Below are positions 6,620 through 13,179 of a stretch of DNA of 13,179 nucleotides, piece by piece (positions within the stretch are counted from its first letter, which is position 1; each line of letters starts with the position of its first letter). Location: the NCBI GenBank assembly GCA_035651595.1, contig DASRFJ010000166.1, positions 1 to 13,179 on the forward strand, in the 5' to 3' direction. Both the position numbers and the translations under genes were made by a program. The notes beneath the pieces are model-generated. The model did no database searches and was not told where the DNA came from. It saw only the letters and a list, made by a program, of their open reading frames with translations. Origin of the DNA: JAFARZ01 sp035651595 (GTDB lineage: Bacteria; Actinomycetota; Actinomycetes; Streptosporangiales; Streptosporangiaceae).

Positions 6620-6875
6620 TGCAATCCTTTCCGCAGGGTATCCATACCGCTGGCGCCTCAGAATGCCAGAAAGCCGGACGGCACGCCCGGCACTCCGGAG
6701 AAAATCTCCAGTTGGTAAGGCTGCCGGGTCCCGATTCGGCTATCACGACGCGGTAAACACGGTTCCAGTCGGCGCGGCGGCGGCTACAGTGCGTAGTCTG
6801 GACAAGTCCGGATCGACGCCGGCGCGGCCGGCATGGCAGCCGGGAAAACCCGGCGCCGACCGATAGTCTCGCGGC
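6620..6875. other. Divergent promoter region between muralytic gene B and the helicase
   Basis: A 256-bp non-coding gap with two operator-like palindromes: TCTGGAC-AA-GTCCGGA (6797-6812, one mismatch) and GCCGGG-AAAA-CCCGGC (6839-6854, arms perfect). A smaller GGAGA-AAA-TCTCC repeat lies at 6697-6709. The sequence TAGTCT occurs twice (6794-6799 and 6864-6869). I see no CRP-type site here. Confidence 0.5.
6864..6869 (+). promoter_or_regulatory. -10 element of a probable leaderless promoter for the helicase
   Basis: TAGTCT fits TANNNT and ends six bases before the ATG at 6876, the same geometry as at the kinase gene. No Shine-Dalgarno sequence precedes the ATG. In place of a -35 box there is the palindrome GCCGGG-AAAA-CCCGGC (6839-6854), which may bind a regulator. 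Confidence 0.45.
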
Positions 6876-9800
6876 ATGCGCGCGGAGCTACCGGACATCG
6901 ACGCGGCCTCGCTGGAGGACATCGTCGGCACCGAATGCCTCGATCAGGCGCGTCAGTATCTCCGCGACGATGCCGTCGTCCAGCGTGTGTGGGTCGCCTC
7001 GCAGCATGCCCTGTGCGGAGTGATCCGTGCCCGGCACGGCGGCTTCTACACACCGGCCGTCTATTTCGCGCCGCACTCCTGGCGGGTGAGTTCCGCGCAA
7101 TGCAGCTGCGTGGTGCGGTTCGGCTGCGAGCACGCCGCCGCGCTGCTCATCTCCGCGATGTCCGACCCGGTCTCGGGGATGCCTGGCGCCGGGGCATCCC
7201 GCATCCCGAGGCCCGTCGCAGCCACAGAAGACCAGCCCGCGACGTGGGAGCGCGATCTCGAAGCGCTGCTCGACACTGGCGACGGGACCGCCAGCAACCA
7301 GCCGGGCAGCGAGACAACGCTGGCCATCGAGCTGTCCTTGGCCGACGGCGGCCCGGACAACGGTGGCCCGGACCGCACCCGCCCGCCGCGCCTGATGGCC
7401 CGCCTCGTCCAGCAGGGACAGAAGGGCTGGGTCTACGGCAACCTCAGCTGGGCCAGGCTGGACACCTACGACTATCACGGCGGCTACCGCCCCGCGCACA
7501 TCCGGCTGCTGCGCGAGTTCGTCGCGCTGCACCGGACCCGGGTGAACCAGACGTATTACTACCACCCCGCCGGCGACGACAAGCAGATCGAACTGTCCGC
7601 GTTCGACTCCGCACGGCTGTGGCCGCTCCTCGACGAGGCGCGGGAGGCGGGCCTGCGGCTGCTCCACGCGGGCCGCCGCGATCCCCTCGACCCGCCGCGA
7701 GTCGCCGAATTCTGCCTCGACATCGCCAGCCACGACGGGGTCACGATCACGCCGCAGATCCGGCTCGCGGACGACGACACGCCGAAGGTCCTGGTCCGGT
7801 TCATCGGTGCCCGCGCGCACGGCGTGGTGTACCGCGAGACACCGCACAGCCAGCGGTTCGGCCTGGCCAGGCTGGTCCGGCCGGTGCCCGCCAGCCTCCA
7901 GCGGCTCGCCGCCGAGGGCGGACGGCTGGAGGTCCCCGGGGGCGCGGCCGAGCAGTTCCGCAGCCGTTACTACCCGCGGCTACGCCGCGCCGCGACGATC
8001 ATCTCCACCGACGGCTCCTTCGATCCGCCGGAGATCTCCGAGCCCACCCTGGTGCTCCAGGCCGCGTACGGCGATGAGCACGACGTCGAGATCGGCTGGG
8101 CGTGGGCGTACCGGGTCGGCGAGTCCGAGTTCCGGCTGCCGCTGACCGCGACCGACGAGCACGGGACGCACGAGTACCGGGACGCCGCCGCGGAACGCGC
8201 CATCCTGGACAACCTGCCGAACGCCAGCGCGCCGGGCGGCGACGCACGGCTGCTGCGCGGGCTCGACACGATGCGGTTCACCACCGAGGTGCTGCCGCTG
8301 CTGCGCGACCAGCCCGGCGTCAGCCTGGAGATCACCGGCGAGGCGCCCGGCTACCACGAGGCCATGCCTCGGATCGCGGTGTCCGCCGACGAGCGGCCCG
8401 GCGAGCACGACTGGTTCGATCTCGGCGTCACGATCACCGTCGAGGGCCGTCAGGTGCCGTTCGCCGACGTGTTCAAGGCACTCGCCCGCGACGACACGCA
8501 CCTGCTGCTGCCGGGCGGCGCGTACTTCAGCCTGGACAAGCCCGAGCTCCAGGCGCTGAAGAACCTGATCGACGAGGCCAGGTCACTGCGCGACCAGTCC
8601 GGCGGATCGCTCGCGATCAGCCGGTTCCAGGCGAGCCTGTGGGACGAGCTCGCCGCGCTCGGCGTGGTCAGCCGGCAGGCGAGCTCGTGGCAACGGCAAG
8701 TGCAGGGCCTGCTGCACGCGGAGGGAATCGAGCGGGTCGATCCGCCGCCGACGATCCGCGCCGAACTCCGCCCGTACCAGCTGGACGGGTTCCGCTGGCT
8801 CGCGTTCCTGTGGCGGCATCGCCTCGGCGGTATCCTGGCCGACGACATGGGGCTCGGCAAGACGCTCCAGACGCTGACGCTGATCAGTCACGCGAAGGCC
8901 GCCGGCGGAACCGTCGGCCCGTTCCTGATCGTGGCGCCGACCAGCGTGGTGCCGAACTGGGCGGCCGAGGCGGCCAAGTTCGCCCCGGACCTGGTGGTCC
9001 GCACCGTCACCGGCCGCGCCCAGCGGCTCACCGACCTCGCCAGGAACGCCGACGCGATCGTCACCTCGTACACCCTGCTGCGGCTCGACTTCGAGGACTA
9101 CGCCGACCTGGAGTGGTCCGGCATGTTCCTGGACGAGGCCCAGGCGGTCAAGAACCACCTGGCGCAGATCTACCAGTGCGCCCGCAAGCTGCCCGCGCCC
9201 GTCAAGATCGCGATTACCGGCACGCCGATGGAGAACAACCTGATGGAGCTGTGGTCGCTGCTGTCGATCACCGCGCCCGGCCTGTTCCCCAGCCCGTCCC
9301 GGTTCAAGGAGTACTACGTCCAGCGAATCGAGCGCAAAGGCGACCGCGAGCTGCTGGCGCAGCTCAAGCGCCGGATCCGGCCGCTGATCCTGCGCCGCAC
9401 CAAGGAGCAGGTGGCCAGCGACCTTCCGGACAAGCAGGAGCAGGTCCTCGAGGTGGAGCTGGACCCCAGGCACCGCAGGATCTACCAGACCCACCTCCAG
9501 CGCGAGCGGCAGAAGGTCCTCGGGCTCATCGGCGACATCGACGCGAACCGCTTCACGATCCTGCGCTCGCTGACCCTGCTCCGGCAGCTCAGCCTGCATC
9601 CGGCGCTGGTCGACACCGTGCACGGCGACGTGCCGTCGGCCAAGATCGACACGCTGATCTCGCAGCTCAGGGACGTCGCGGCGGGCGGTCACCGGGCGCT
9701 TGTGTTCAGTCAGTTCACCAGCTTCCTGACCCACGTCCGCATTCGCCTGGCGGCGGCGGGGATCGCGGCCTGTTACCTCGATGGCGCCACCCGCAACCGG

Positions 9801-10139
9801 GCGCAAATTTTGAACACGTTCAAAAATGGCTCCGAGCCGGTTTTCCTCATCAGCCTCAAGGCAGGGGGCTTCGGCCTCAACCTGACCGAAGCCGACTACT
9901 GCTTCCTCCTCGACCCGTGGTGGAACCCGGCGACCGAGGCGCAGGCGGTGGACCGCACGCACCGGATCGGCCAGACCCGCAACGTGATGGTGTACCGGCT
10001 CATCGCGAAGGACACGATCGAGGAGAAGGTGATGGCGCTCCAGGCGCGCAAGGCCGCGCTGTTCGCCAGCGTGATGGACGAGGGAGACACGTTCGGCAGC
10101 CGCCTCACCGCCGACGACATTCACGGTCTTTTCTCATAA
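6876..10139 (+). CDS. SWIM zinc-finger SNF2-family helicase/ATPase
   Basis: A 1087-residue Swi2/Snf2-type DNA-dependent ATPase (superfamily 2), expected to move along or remodel nucleic acid-protein complexes rather than unwind long duplexes. An N-terminal SWIM finger (CSC-x5-CEH, Cys76, Cys78, Cys84, His86) is followed by about 500 residues typical of the bacterial SWIM-SNF2 group, without obvious motifs. ATPase motifs: DDMGLGKT (656-663, Lys662), DEAQ (753-756, in place of DEAH), ITGTPMENN (TGTP 781-784), QFTSF, YLDGATRNR, SLKAGGFGLNL, and QAVDRTHRIGQ from 1023, with Arg1027 and Arg1030 as motif VI arginines. All motifs are intact. The ATG at 6876 is supported by a -10 six bases upstream and by the domain starting soon after. 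The gene stands alone between divergent muralytic gene B and the efflux promoter. Its cellular role is not established; DNA repair or transcription recycling are guesses. Confidence 0.94.
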   Translation: MRAELPDIDAASLEDIVGTECLDQARQYLRDDAVVQRVWVASQHALCGVIRARHGGFYTPAVYFAPHSWRVSSAQCSCVVRFGCEHAAALLISAMSDPVSGMPGAGASRIPRPVAATEDQPATWERDLEALLDTGDGTASNQPGSETTLAIELSLADGGPDNGGPDRTRPPRLMARLVQQGQKGWVYGNLSWARLDTYDYHGGYRPAHIRLLREFVALHRTRVNQTYYYHPAGDDKQIELSAFDSARLWPLLDEAREAGLRLLHAGRRDPLDPPRVAEFCLDIASHDGVTITPQIRLADDDTPKVLVRFIGARAHGVVYRETPHSQRFGLARLVRPVPASLQRLAAEGGRLEVPGGAAEQFRSRYYPRLRRAATIISTDGSFDPPEISEPTLVLQAAYGDEHDVEIGWAWAYRVGESEFRLPLTATDEHGTHEYRDAAAERAILDNLPNASAPGGDARLLRGLDTMRFTTEVLPLLRDQPGVSLEITGEAPGYHEAMPRIAVSADERPGEHDWFDLGVTITVEGRQVPFADVFKALARDDTHLLLPGGAYFSLDKPELQALKNLIDEARSLRDQSGGSLAISRFQASLWDELAALGVVSRQASSWQRQVQGLLHAEGIERVDPPPTIRAELRPYQLDGFRWLAFLWRHRLGGILADDMGLGKTLQTLTLISHAKAAGGTVGPFLIVAPTSVVPNWAAEAAKFAPDLVVRTVTGRAQRLTDLARNADAIVTSYTLLRLDFEDYADLEWSGMFLDEAQAVKNHLAQIYQCARKLPAPVKIAITGTPMENNLMELWSLLSITAPGLFPSPSRFKEYYVQRIERKGDRELLAQLKRRIRPLILRRTKEQVASDLPDKQEQVLEVELDPRHRRIYQTHLQRERQKVLGLIGDIDANRFTILRSLTLLRQLSLHPALVDTVHGDVPSAKIDTLISQLRDVAAGGHRALVFSQFTSFLTHVRIRLAAAGIAACYLDGATRNRAQILNTFKNGSEPVFLISLKAGGFGLNLTEADYCFLLDPWWNPATEAQAVDRTHRIGQTRNVMVYRLIAKDTIEEKVMALQARKAALFASVMDEGDTFGSRLTADDIHGLFS

Positions 10140-10144
10140 CGACC

Positions 10145-10157
10145 AGCGGTACCCGCT
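10145..10157 (+). terminator. Small hairpin after the helicase gene
   Basis: AGCGG-TAC-CCGCT forms a five-bp stem with a three-base loop, starting six bases after the helicase stop. It is short and lacks a U-tract, so it is only a weak terminator candidate. It is the only one I see before the efflux promoter. Confidence 0.3.
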
Positions 10158-10177
10158 CCGGGAACCTGCGTGCCCAA

Positions 10178-10201
10178 CTCGGTTGACAGACGTGTAAACC
10201 A
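10178..10201. promoter_or_regulatory. TetR-type operator O1 at the efflux promoter
   Basis: First copy of a 24-bp element. Its core is GGTTGACA-N4-TGTAAACC (10181-10200), an inverted repeat with one mismatched pair. It covers the -35 box TTGACA (10183-10188), so a bound repressor would block RNA polymerase. The copy at 10214 is identical except for three bases near the centre. Confidence 0.75.
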
Positions 10202-10213
10202 TGCGCTTAGAAT
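10183..10213 (+). promoter_or_regulatory. Promoter of the MFS-TetR operon
   Basis: A consensus -35 TTGACA (10183-10188) and -10 TAGAAT (10208-10213) with a slightly long 19-base spacer; reading the -10 as TTAGAA (10207-10212) gives 18. The expected transcript start is about 10219-10221, inside operator O2. A second TTGACA (10219-10224) belongs to O2 and has no -10 behind it. Confidence 0.6.
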
Positions 10214-10237
10214 CTCGGTTGACAGCTATGTAAACCA
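10214..10237. promoter_or_regulatory. TetR-type operator O2 at the efflux promoter
   Basis: Second copy of the 24-bp element, 36 bp from the first, with core GGTTGACA-N4-TGTAAACC at 10217-10236. It directly follows the -10 box and covers the expected start site. CTCGGTT at its left end is also complementary to AACCGAG (10238-10244), which overlaps the exporter's GAGGAG ribosome binding site. Confidence 0.75.
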
Positions 10238-10253
10238 AACCGAGGAGCGGACC

Positions 10254-11741
10254 ATGGCTCATTTTCATTCCTCCACCCGGACCAGATCCGCGCCGTCCCC
10301 GGCCGCAGCGGCCGGGAGCGCGACCGCGCGCCAACCGTGGACGCTGCTGATCCTGATGTCCGTGGCGCAGTTCATGGTGGTCCTCGACATCACCGTGGTG
10401 AACATCGCGCTGCCGTCCATCGGCAGGGCGCTGCGGTTCGCGCCGGCCGATCTCCAGTGGGTGGTCAGCGCGTACGTGCTGGTGACCGGCGGGCTGACGC
10501 TGCTCGGCGGGCGCGCGTCTGACCTGCTCGGCCGGCGAACGATGTTCCTCGCCGGGCTCGGGCTGTTCACCGCGGCTTCCCTGGCGAGCGGGCTCGCGCC
10601 GGACGCCGGGACGCTGATCGGCACCCGCGCCGCGCAGGGCCTCGGGGCAGCGCTGCTCACCCCTGCCGCGCTCGCGGTGATCACCTCGGCGTACGCCGGC
10701 GCCCAGCGAGCCACCGCGCTCAGCGTCTGGGGCGCGCTCGCCGCGGTCGGCTCGGCGGCGGGCCTGCTGGCCGGCGGGGCGATCACCACGTGGCTCAGCT
10801 GGCGGTGGGTGTTCCTGATCAACGTCCCGGTCGGCGTGGTCGCCGCGTTGTTCGCCCGGCACCTGGTGCCCGCGGCAGAACACCGGGCCGGCGGACCCGC
10901 CGCGGATCCGGCGGGCAGCCGGCGGCAGCTGGATCTGGCGGGGGCGCTGCTGCCGGTCGCGGGCTTGGGTGCCGCGCTGTACGCGATCACCGGCGCGGCG
11001 CAGTACGGCTGGGGCTCGGCGCGCACGGTGACCCTGCTCGCCCTGGCGGTGCTGCTGCTCACCGCGTTCGTCCTGGTCGAACGCCGGGTGGCGGACCCGC
11101 TGGTGCCGCCGCGGGTGCTGCGATCCCGGTCGCTGGACATCGGCGCGCTGGTCATGCTGACCGGAACCGCGGCCCTGATCGGCGTGCTGTTCCTGTGCTC
11201 GCTCTACCTCCAGACGGTGCTGCGCGCCTCCCCGATCCGGGCCGGCCTGGAGTTCCTGCCGCTGATGCTGATGACGGGTACTGGCGCGCACCTGGCCGCA
11301 CGGCTCCTCCCCCGGATGGGCTCCCGCCTGCTCGCGGCCACCGGCCTTGCCGCGATGGCGGCGGGGGCGCTGCTGCTCTCCCGGCTGAGCGGCTACGCTG
11401 GCGGGCTGCTTCCCGCCTTCGCGCTCATCGGCGCCGGGGCCGGCCTGACCTTCCCGTCCGCGTCGGTCACCGCGATGCACACGGTGGCACACGACGAGGC
11501 GGGACTGGCCTCCGGCCTGGTCACCACCGGGCACGAGGTGGGCGCCGCGCTGGGAGTCGCGGTGTTCTCGGCGATCGGCGCGGCCACCGCGGGCTTCACG
11601 GTCACCGGCGCGGGCAGCACCGGCGCCTACCAGCACGTGTTCGCCGTCGGCGCGGCGATCACGGCCTGCCTGGCGATCCTCGCGGCGCTGACCGTTCCGG
11701 CGGTCCGTCCGCCGGCCGGAACTAAGGTGGGAATGCACTAA
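10254..11741 (+). CDS. MFS multidrug exporter, DHA2 (EmrB/QacA) type
   Basis: A 495-residue inner-membrane drug/H+ antiporter of the DHA2 family, expected to have 14 membrane helices (family knowledge, not counted exactly). Start ATG 10254 has GAGGAG six bases upstream; an earlier in-frame GTG (10170) would lie upstream of the promoter and is rejected. A polar tail of about 25 residues precedes helix 1. Motifs: the DHA2 helix-1 signature LDITVVNIALP (Asp45), motif A as GGRASDLLGRR, a motif-C-like GSAAGLLAGGAITTWLSWRW and FLINVPVG. A hydrophilic loop AAEHRAGGPAADPAGSRR falls mid-protein. The gene is first in an operon with the TetR gene 13 bp downstream, and the promoter carries two operators. 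Substrates cannot be predicted. Confidence 0.93.
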   Translation: MAHFHSSTRTRSAPSPAAAAGSATARQPWTLLILMSVAQFMVVLDITVVNIALPSIGRALRFAPADLQWVVSAYVLVTGGLTLLGGRASDLLGRRTMFLAGLGLFTAASLASGLAPDAGTLIGTRAAQGLGAALLTPAALAVITSAYAGAQRATALSVWGALAAVGSAAGLLAGGAITTWLSWRWVFLINVPVGVVAALFARHLVPAAEHRAGGPAADPAGSRRQLDLAGALLPVAGLGAALYAITGAAQYGWGSARTVTLLALAVLLLTAFVLVERRVADPLVPPRVLRSRSLDIGALVMLTGTAALIGVLFLCSLYLQTVLRASPIRAGLEFLPLMLMTGTGAHLAARLLPRMGSRLLAATGLAAMAAGALLLSRLSGYAGGLLPAFALIGAGAGLTFPSASVTAMHTVAHDEAGLASGLVTTGHEVGAALGVAVFSAIGAATAGFTVTGAGSTGAYQHVFAVGAAITACLAILAALTVPAVRPPAGTKVGMH

Positions 11742-11754
11742 AGGAGCAGACCCG

Positions 11755-12339
11755 ATGACGGCACCCCAGGCCACCGATCCCCGCCGCGAGACCGCCGAGC
11801 GCAACGTGCAGGCGATCCTCGACGCGACCACCGAACTCCTCGACCGGCGGCAGCCGGTGACGATCGCGGCGGTGGCGAAGGAGGCCGGGGTGTCGCGGGT
11901 CACCGTCTACGCGCACTTCGAGACGTGGGAGGCGCTGGTCGAGGCGGTGGTACGACGCGCCGTAGAGCGTTGCGCGGAGGCGATCGATGCTGCCGACCTC
12001 GCCGCGGGGCCGCCGCTGGCCGCGCTGGACCGGCTGCTGTCCGCCGGGTGGCGGATCCTCGCCCGCAACGGCGCGACGGCCGCGGCGGCCGCCGCGTACC
12101 TGAGCAGCGACGCGATGCGCCGCTCCCACCACGCGGTGCGGCATCAGTTCGCCGCGCTGATCGAGCGCGGCCGCGCCGACGGCTCGTTTCGCACCGACGT
12201 GCCGGTGACCTGGCTGGTGAGCGGCACGTTTGCCCTGATCCACACCTGCGCGGAGGAGGTCCGGGCGGGCAGGCTCGACCCGGACATCGCCGAGCCCACG
12301 CTGGCGACGACAATCCGCGCCCTGGTCACCGCCCGCTAG
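11755..12339 (+). CDS. TetR-family repressor, probable local regulator of the exporter
   Basis: A 194-residue one-component regulator with an N-terminal DNA-binding domain (helix-turn-helix about residues 34-56, TIAAVAKEAGVSRVTVYAHF) and an all-helical C-terminal ligand/dimer domain. AAGGAG overlaps the exporter's stop codon and lies eight bases before this ATG, so the two genes are surely one operon. In this arrangement TetR proteins normally repress their own operon and release DNA when a pump substrate binds. The natural target here is the pair of operators at 10178-10237 (inference). The 3' end overlaps the convergent second TetR gene by 14 bp. Confidence 0.93.
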   Translation: MTAPQATDPRRETAERNVQAILDATTELLDRRQPVTIAAVAKEAGVSRVTVYAHFETWEALVEAVVRRAVERCAEAIDAADLAAGPPLAALDRLLSAGWRILARNGATAAAAAAYLSSDAMRRSHHAVRHQFAALIERGRADGSFRTDVPVTWLVSGTFALIHTCAEEVRAGRLDPDIAEPTLATTIRALVTAR

Positions 12340-12988
12340 TGGTGGCGGAAAGCAGCCGGGTCATCGTGATGGTCAGCCAGTCCTGGTAGGTATCCAGGTC
12401 CCAGCGCTGCACGCGGGTGATCAGCAGGTACGTCTCGGCGGCCGCGAGGACGCTGGTGGTCTCGATCAGCCAGTCCAGGTCCGCCTCGGGAGACAGCAGG
12501 CCGTCCTCGGCCATCCGGGTCCAGAAGACGGCGTGGGCATGCCGTGACTGTTCCCGGCCCTGCTGCCAGTGGCCGGCGATCAGCGGCTCGATGGCCGCGG
12601 CCTGCTGCGCGACCGCGAACAGCGCGCCGGTCCGCGCCATGATCTGACGGCCGGCCGCCGCGCTGGCCGCGATCCGTTCGGCGGCGGTCGGCGCGGTGAG
12701 CGCCGCCTGCATCCAGTCCCTGCCGAGTACGTCCACCGGACGGGTGTCGCCGACGATCGCGGTGTCCACCACGCGCTTGAACAGCGCCGCCTTCGTGCCG
12801 AACCGCAGGTAGACCGTGCGCGCCCCGACCTGAGCATGCTTGGCGATGGCCTCCAGAGTGGTGTTCTGGTAGCCGTCGGCGAGGAACAATTCGGTCGCGG
12901 CAGCGATGATGCGCTCCTCGGTCTGGGCTATCTGGGCCTGGCGCAGCGTCGGCCGGCCCGGTGCTGGGTTGACATCTTCCCTTGCCAT
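12326..12988 (-). CDS. TetR-family regulator, divergent from a VOC-family gene
   Basis: A 220-residue TetR regulator. The helix-turn-helix lies at about residues 43-64 (TTLEAIAKHAQVGARTVYLRFG); the C-terminal part is helical and Ala-rich with conserved-looking Trp residues (DWM, RW, DWL). It is not closely similar to the TetR gene next door beyond the DNA-binding domain. Start ATG 12988: no Shine-Dalgarno is seen, but a -10 TATACT on the minus strand (13002-12997) ends eight bases before it, so the mRNA may be leaderless or nearly so. Two tandem palindromes between this gene and the divergent VOC gene are the likely operators, implying autoregulation together with control of the VOC gene. The last 14 bp overlap the end of the other TetR gene. 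Confidence 0.92.
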   Translation of the reverse strand: MAREDVNPAPGRPTLRQAQIAQTEERIIAAATELFLADGYQNTTLEAIAKHAQVGARTVYLRFGTKAALFKRVVDTAIVGDTRPVDVLGRDWMQAALTAPTAAERIAASAAAGRQIMARTGALFAVAQQAAAIEPLIAGHWQQGREQSRHAHAVFWTRMAEDGLLSPEADLDWLIETTSVLAAAETYLLITRVQRWDLDTYQDWLTITMTRLLSATTSGR

Positions 12989-12992
12989 ATGT

Positions 12993-13007
12993 TGCAGTAT
13001 AACTGCA
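12993..13007. promoter_or_regulatory. Palindromic TetR-type operator 1
   Basis: TGCAGT-ATA-ACTGCA, a perfect 15-bp inverted repeat beginning five bases upstream of the TetR start codon. It contains -10-like sequences on both strands. The partner site starts 20 bp away, about two helical turns, so both lie on the same DNA face. Confidence 0.7.
12997..13003. promoter_or_regulatory. Overlapping -10 elements for the divergent TetR and VOC genes
   Basis: AGTATAAC reads as TATACT on the minus strand (13002-12997), suited to the TetR gene. On the plus strand it reads TATAAC (12998-13003), suited to the VOC gene. Both are within operator 1. Clear -35 boxes at normal spacing are not seen; TTGACA at 12969-12974 is 23 bases from the plus-strand -10. 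Confidence 0.4.
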
Positions 13008-13012
13008 TTGAA

Positions 13013-13027
13013 TGCACTCGTACTGCA
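13013..13027. promoter_or_regulatory. Palindromic TetR-type operator 2
   Basis: TGCACT-CGT-ACTGCA, the same half-sites as operator 1 with one mismatch. It lies between operator 1 and the VOC gene's ribosome binding site, over or just after its expected transcript start. Confidence 0.65.
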
Positions 13028-13038
13028 CTGGAGGGGAA

Positions 13039-13179
13039 ATGAACGACTCGGATGCGCCCGCGCTGGCGGGTGTCCACCACCTGAAGCTCCCGGTGACCGA
13101 CCTGGCCCGCTCGCTCGCGTGGTATCAGAGCAGGCTGGGCTACCGCGTCGCGATGGAGTTCGTCGAGCAGGGCACGCTG
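13039..13179 (+). CDS. VOC-fold protein (glyoxalase/bleomycin-resistance/dioxygenase superfamily), N-terminal part
   Basis: Only the first 47 residues are in the window; the 3' end is cut off. GGAGGGG just upstream of ATG 13039 is a strong ribosome site. The sequence GVHHLKLPVTDLARSLAWYQSRLGYRVAMEF is the classic first beta-alpha-beta unit of the vicinal oxygen chelate fold. It includes the VHH metal-ligand position and the FY/WY...LG(F/Y) pattern. The family includes glyoxalase I, extradiol dioxygenases and drug-binding resistance proteins; which one cannot be told from this piece. Divergent placement next to a TetR gene with shared operators suggests induction by a small molecule. Confidence 0.85.
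   Translation, partial: MNDSDAPALAGVHHLKLPVTDLARSLAWYQSRLGYRVAMEFVEQGTL

Noticed and set aside
8583..10124. Minus-strand open frame of 513 codons opposite the helicase
   Set aside because: Antisense shadow of conserved SNF2 motifs; composition is biased and no family is recognisable.
10170..10253. Earlier GTG start for the exporter
   Set aside because: It lies upstream of the promoter and both operators; ATG 10254 has a good GAGGAG.
10134..11903. Minus-strand open frame of 589 codons opposite the exporter
   Set aside because: Arg/Gly/Gln-rich low-complexity translation typical of high-GC antisense frames; it would also cover the clear promoter and operators.
1..13179. Mobile element, prophage, CRISPR or defence island
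   Set aside because: No transposase, integrase, terminal repeats, spacer array or tRNA was seen. The SNF2 gene has a SWIM finger and stands alone, without partners typical of SNF2-containing defence systems.

Overview
This is a GC-rich stretch with dense gene packing, GTG/TTG start codons, apparent leaderless promoters and many TetR and serine/threonine-kinase signatures. That points to an actinomycete (Actinomycetota). Pseudonocardiales, such as an Amycolatopsis relative, would fit, but that is inference. I see no insertion sequence, phage, tRNA, rRNA or CRISPR array, and the window reads as chromosome.

Layout. (1) 1-2576: a class I iron-sulphur fumarase (5' end cut off by the window) whose stop overlaps the GTG start of a class II fumarase; both catalyse the fumarate/malate step of the TCA cycle. 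(2) 2633-4684: a membrane-anchored Ser/Thr protein kinase with a long Pro/Ala-rich linker and a non-PASTA outer domain, probably leaderless. A strong hairpin at 4692-4725 separates it from the convergent genes that follow. (3) 4755-6619, minus strand: two paralogous exported muralytic (SLT-like) proteins with nearly the same C-terminal domain and unrelated N-terminal regions. They are separated by 446 bp of non-coding DNA that carries a near-perfect CRP/GlxR-type site and several inverted repeats. (4) 6876-10139: a large SWIM-SNF2 helicase-like ATPase, divergent from the second muralytic gene and probably leaderless. (5) 10178-12339: an efflux operon. Two near-identical 24-bp operators sit on the promoter of a DHA2-type MFS exporter, followed by its presumed TetR repressor. 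(6) 12326-13179: a second TetR gene, convergent with and overlapping the first. It is divergent from a VOC-fold (glyoxalase/dioxygenase/bleomycin-resistance type) gene cut by the window end, with two tandem palindromic operators and a two-way core promoter between them.

The right-hand 3 kb thus holds two back-to-back TetR-controlled modules, each with its own clear operator type. The middle holds cell-wall remodelling genes with a likely cAMP-receptor link. I found no wholly new enzyme system; the most notable content is regulatory DNA.
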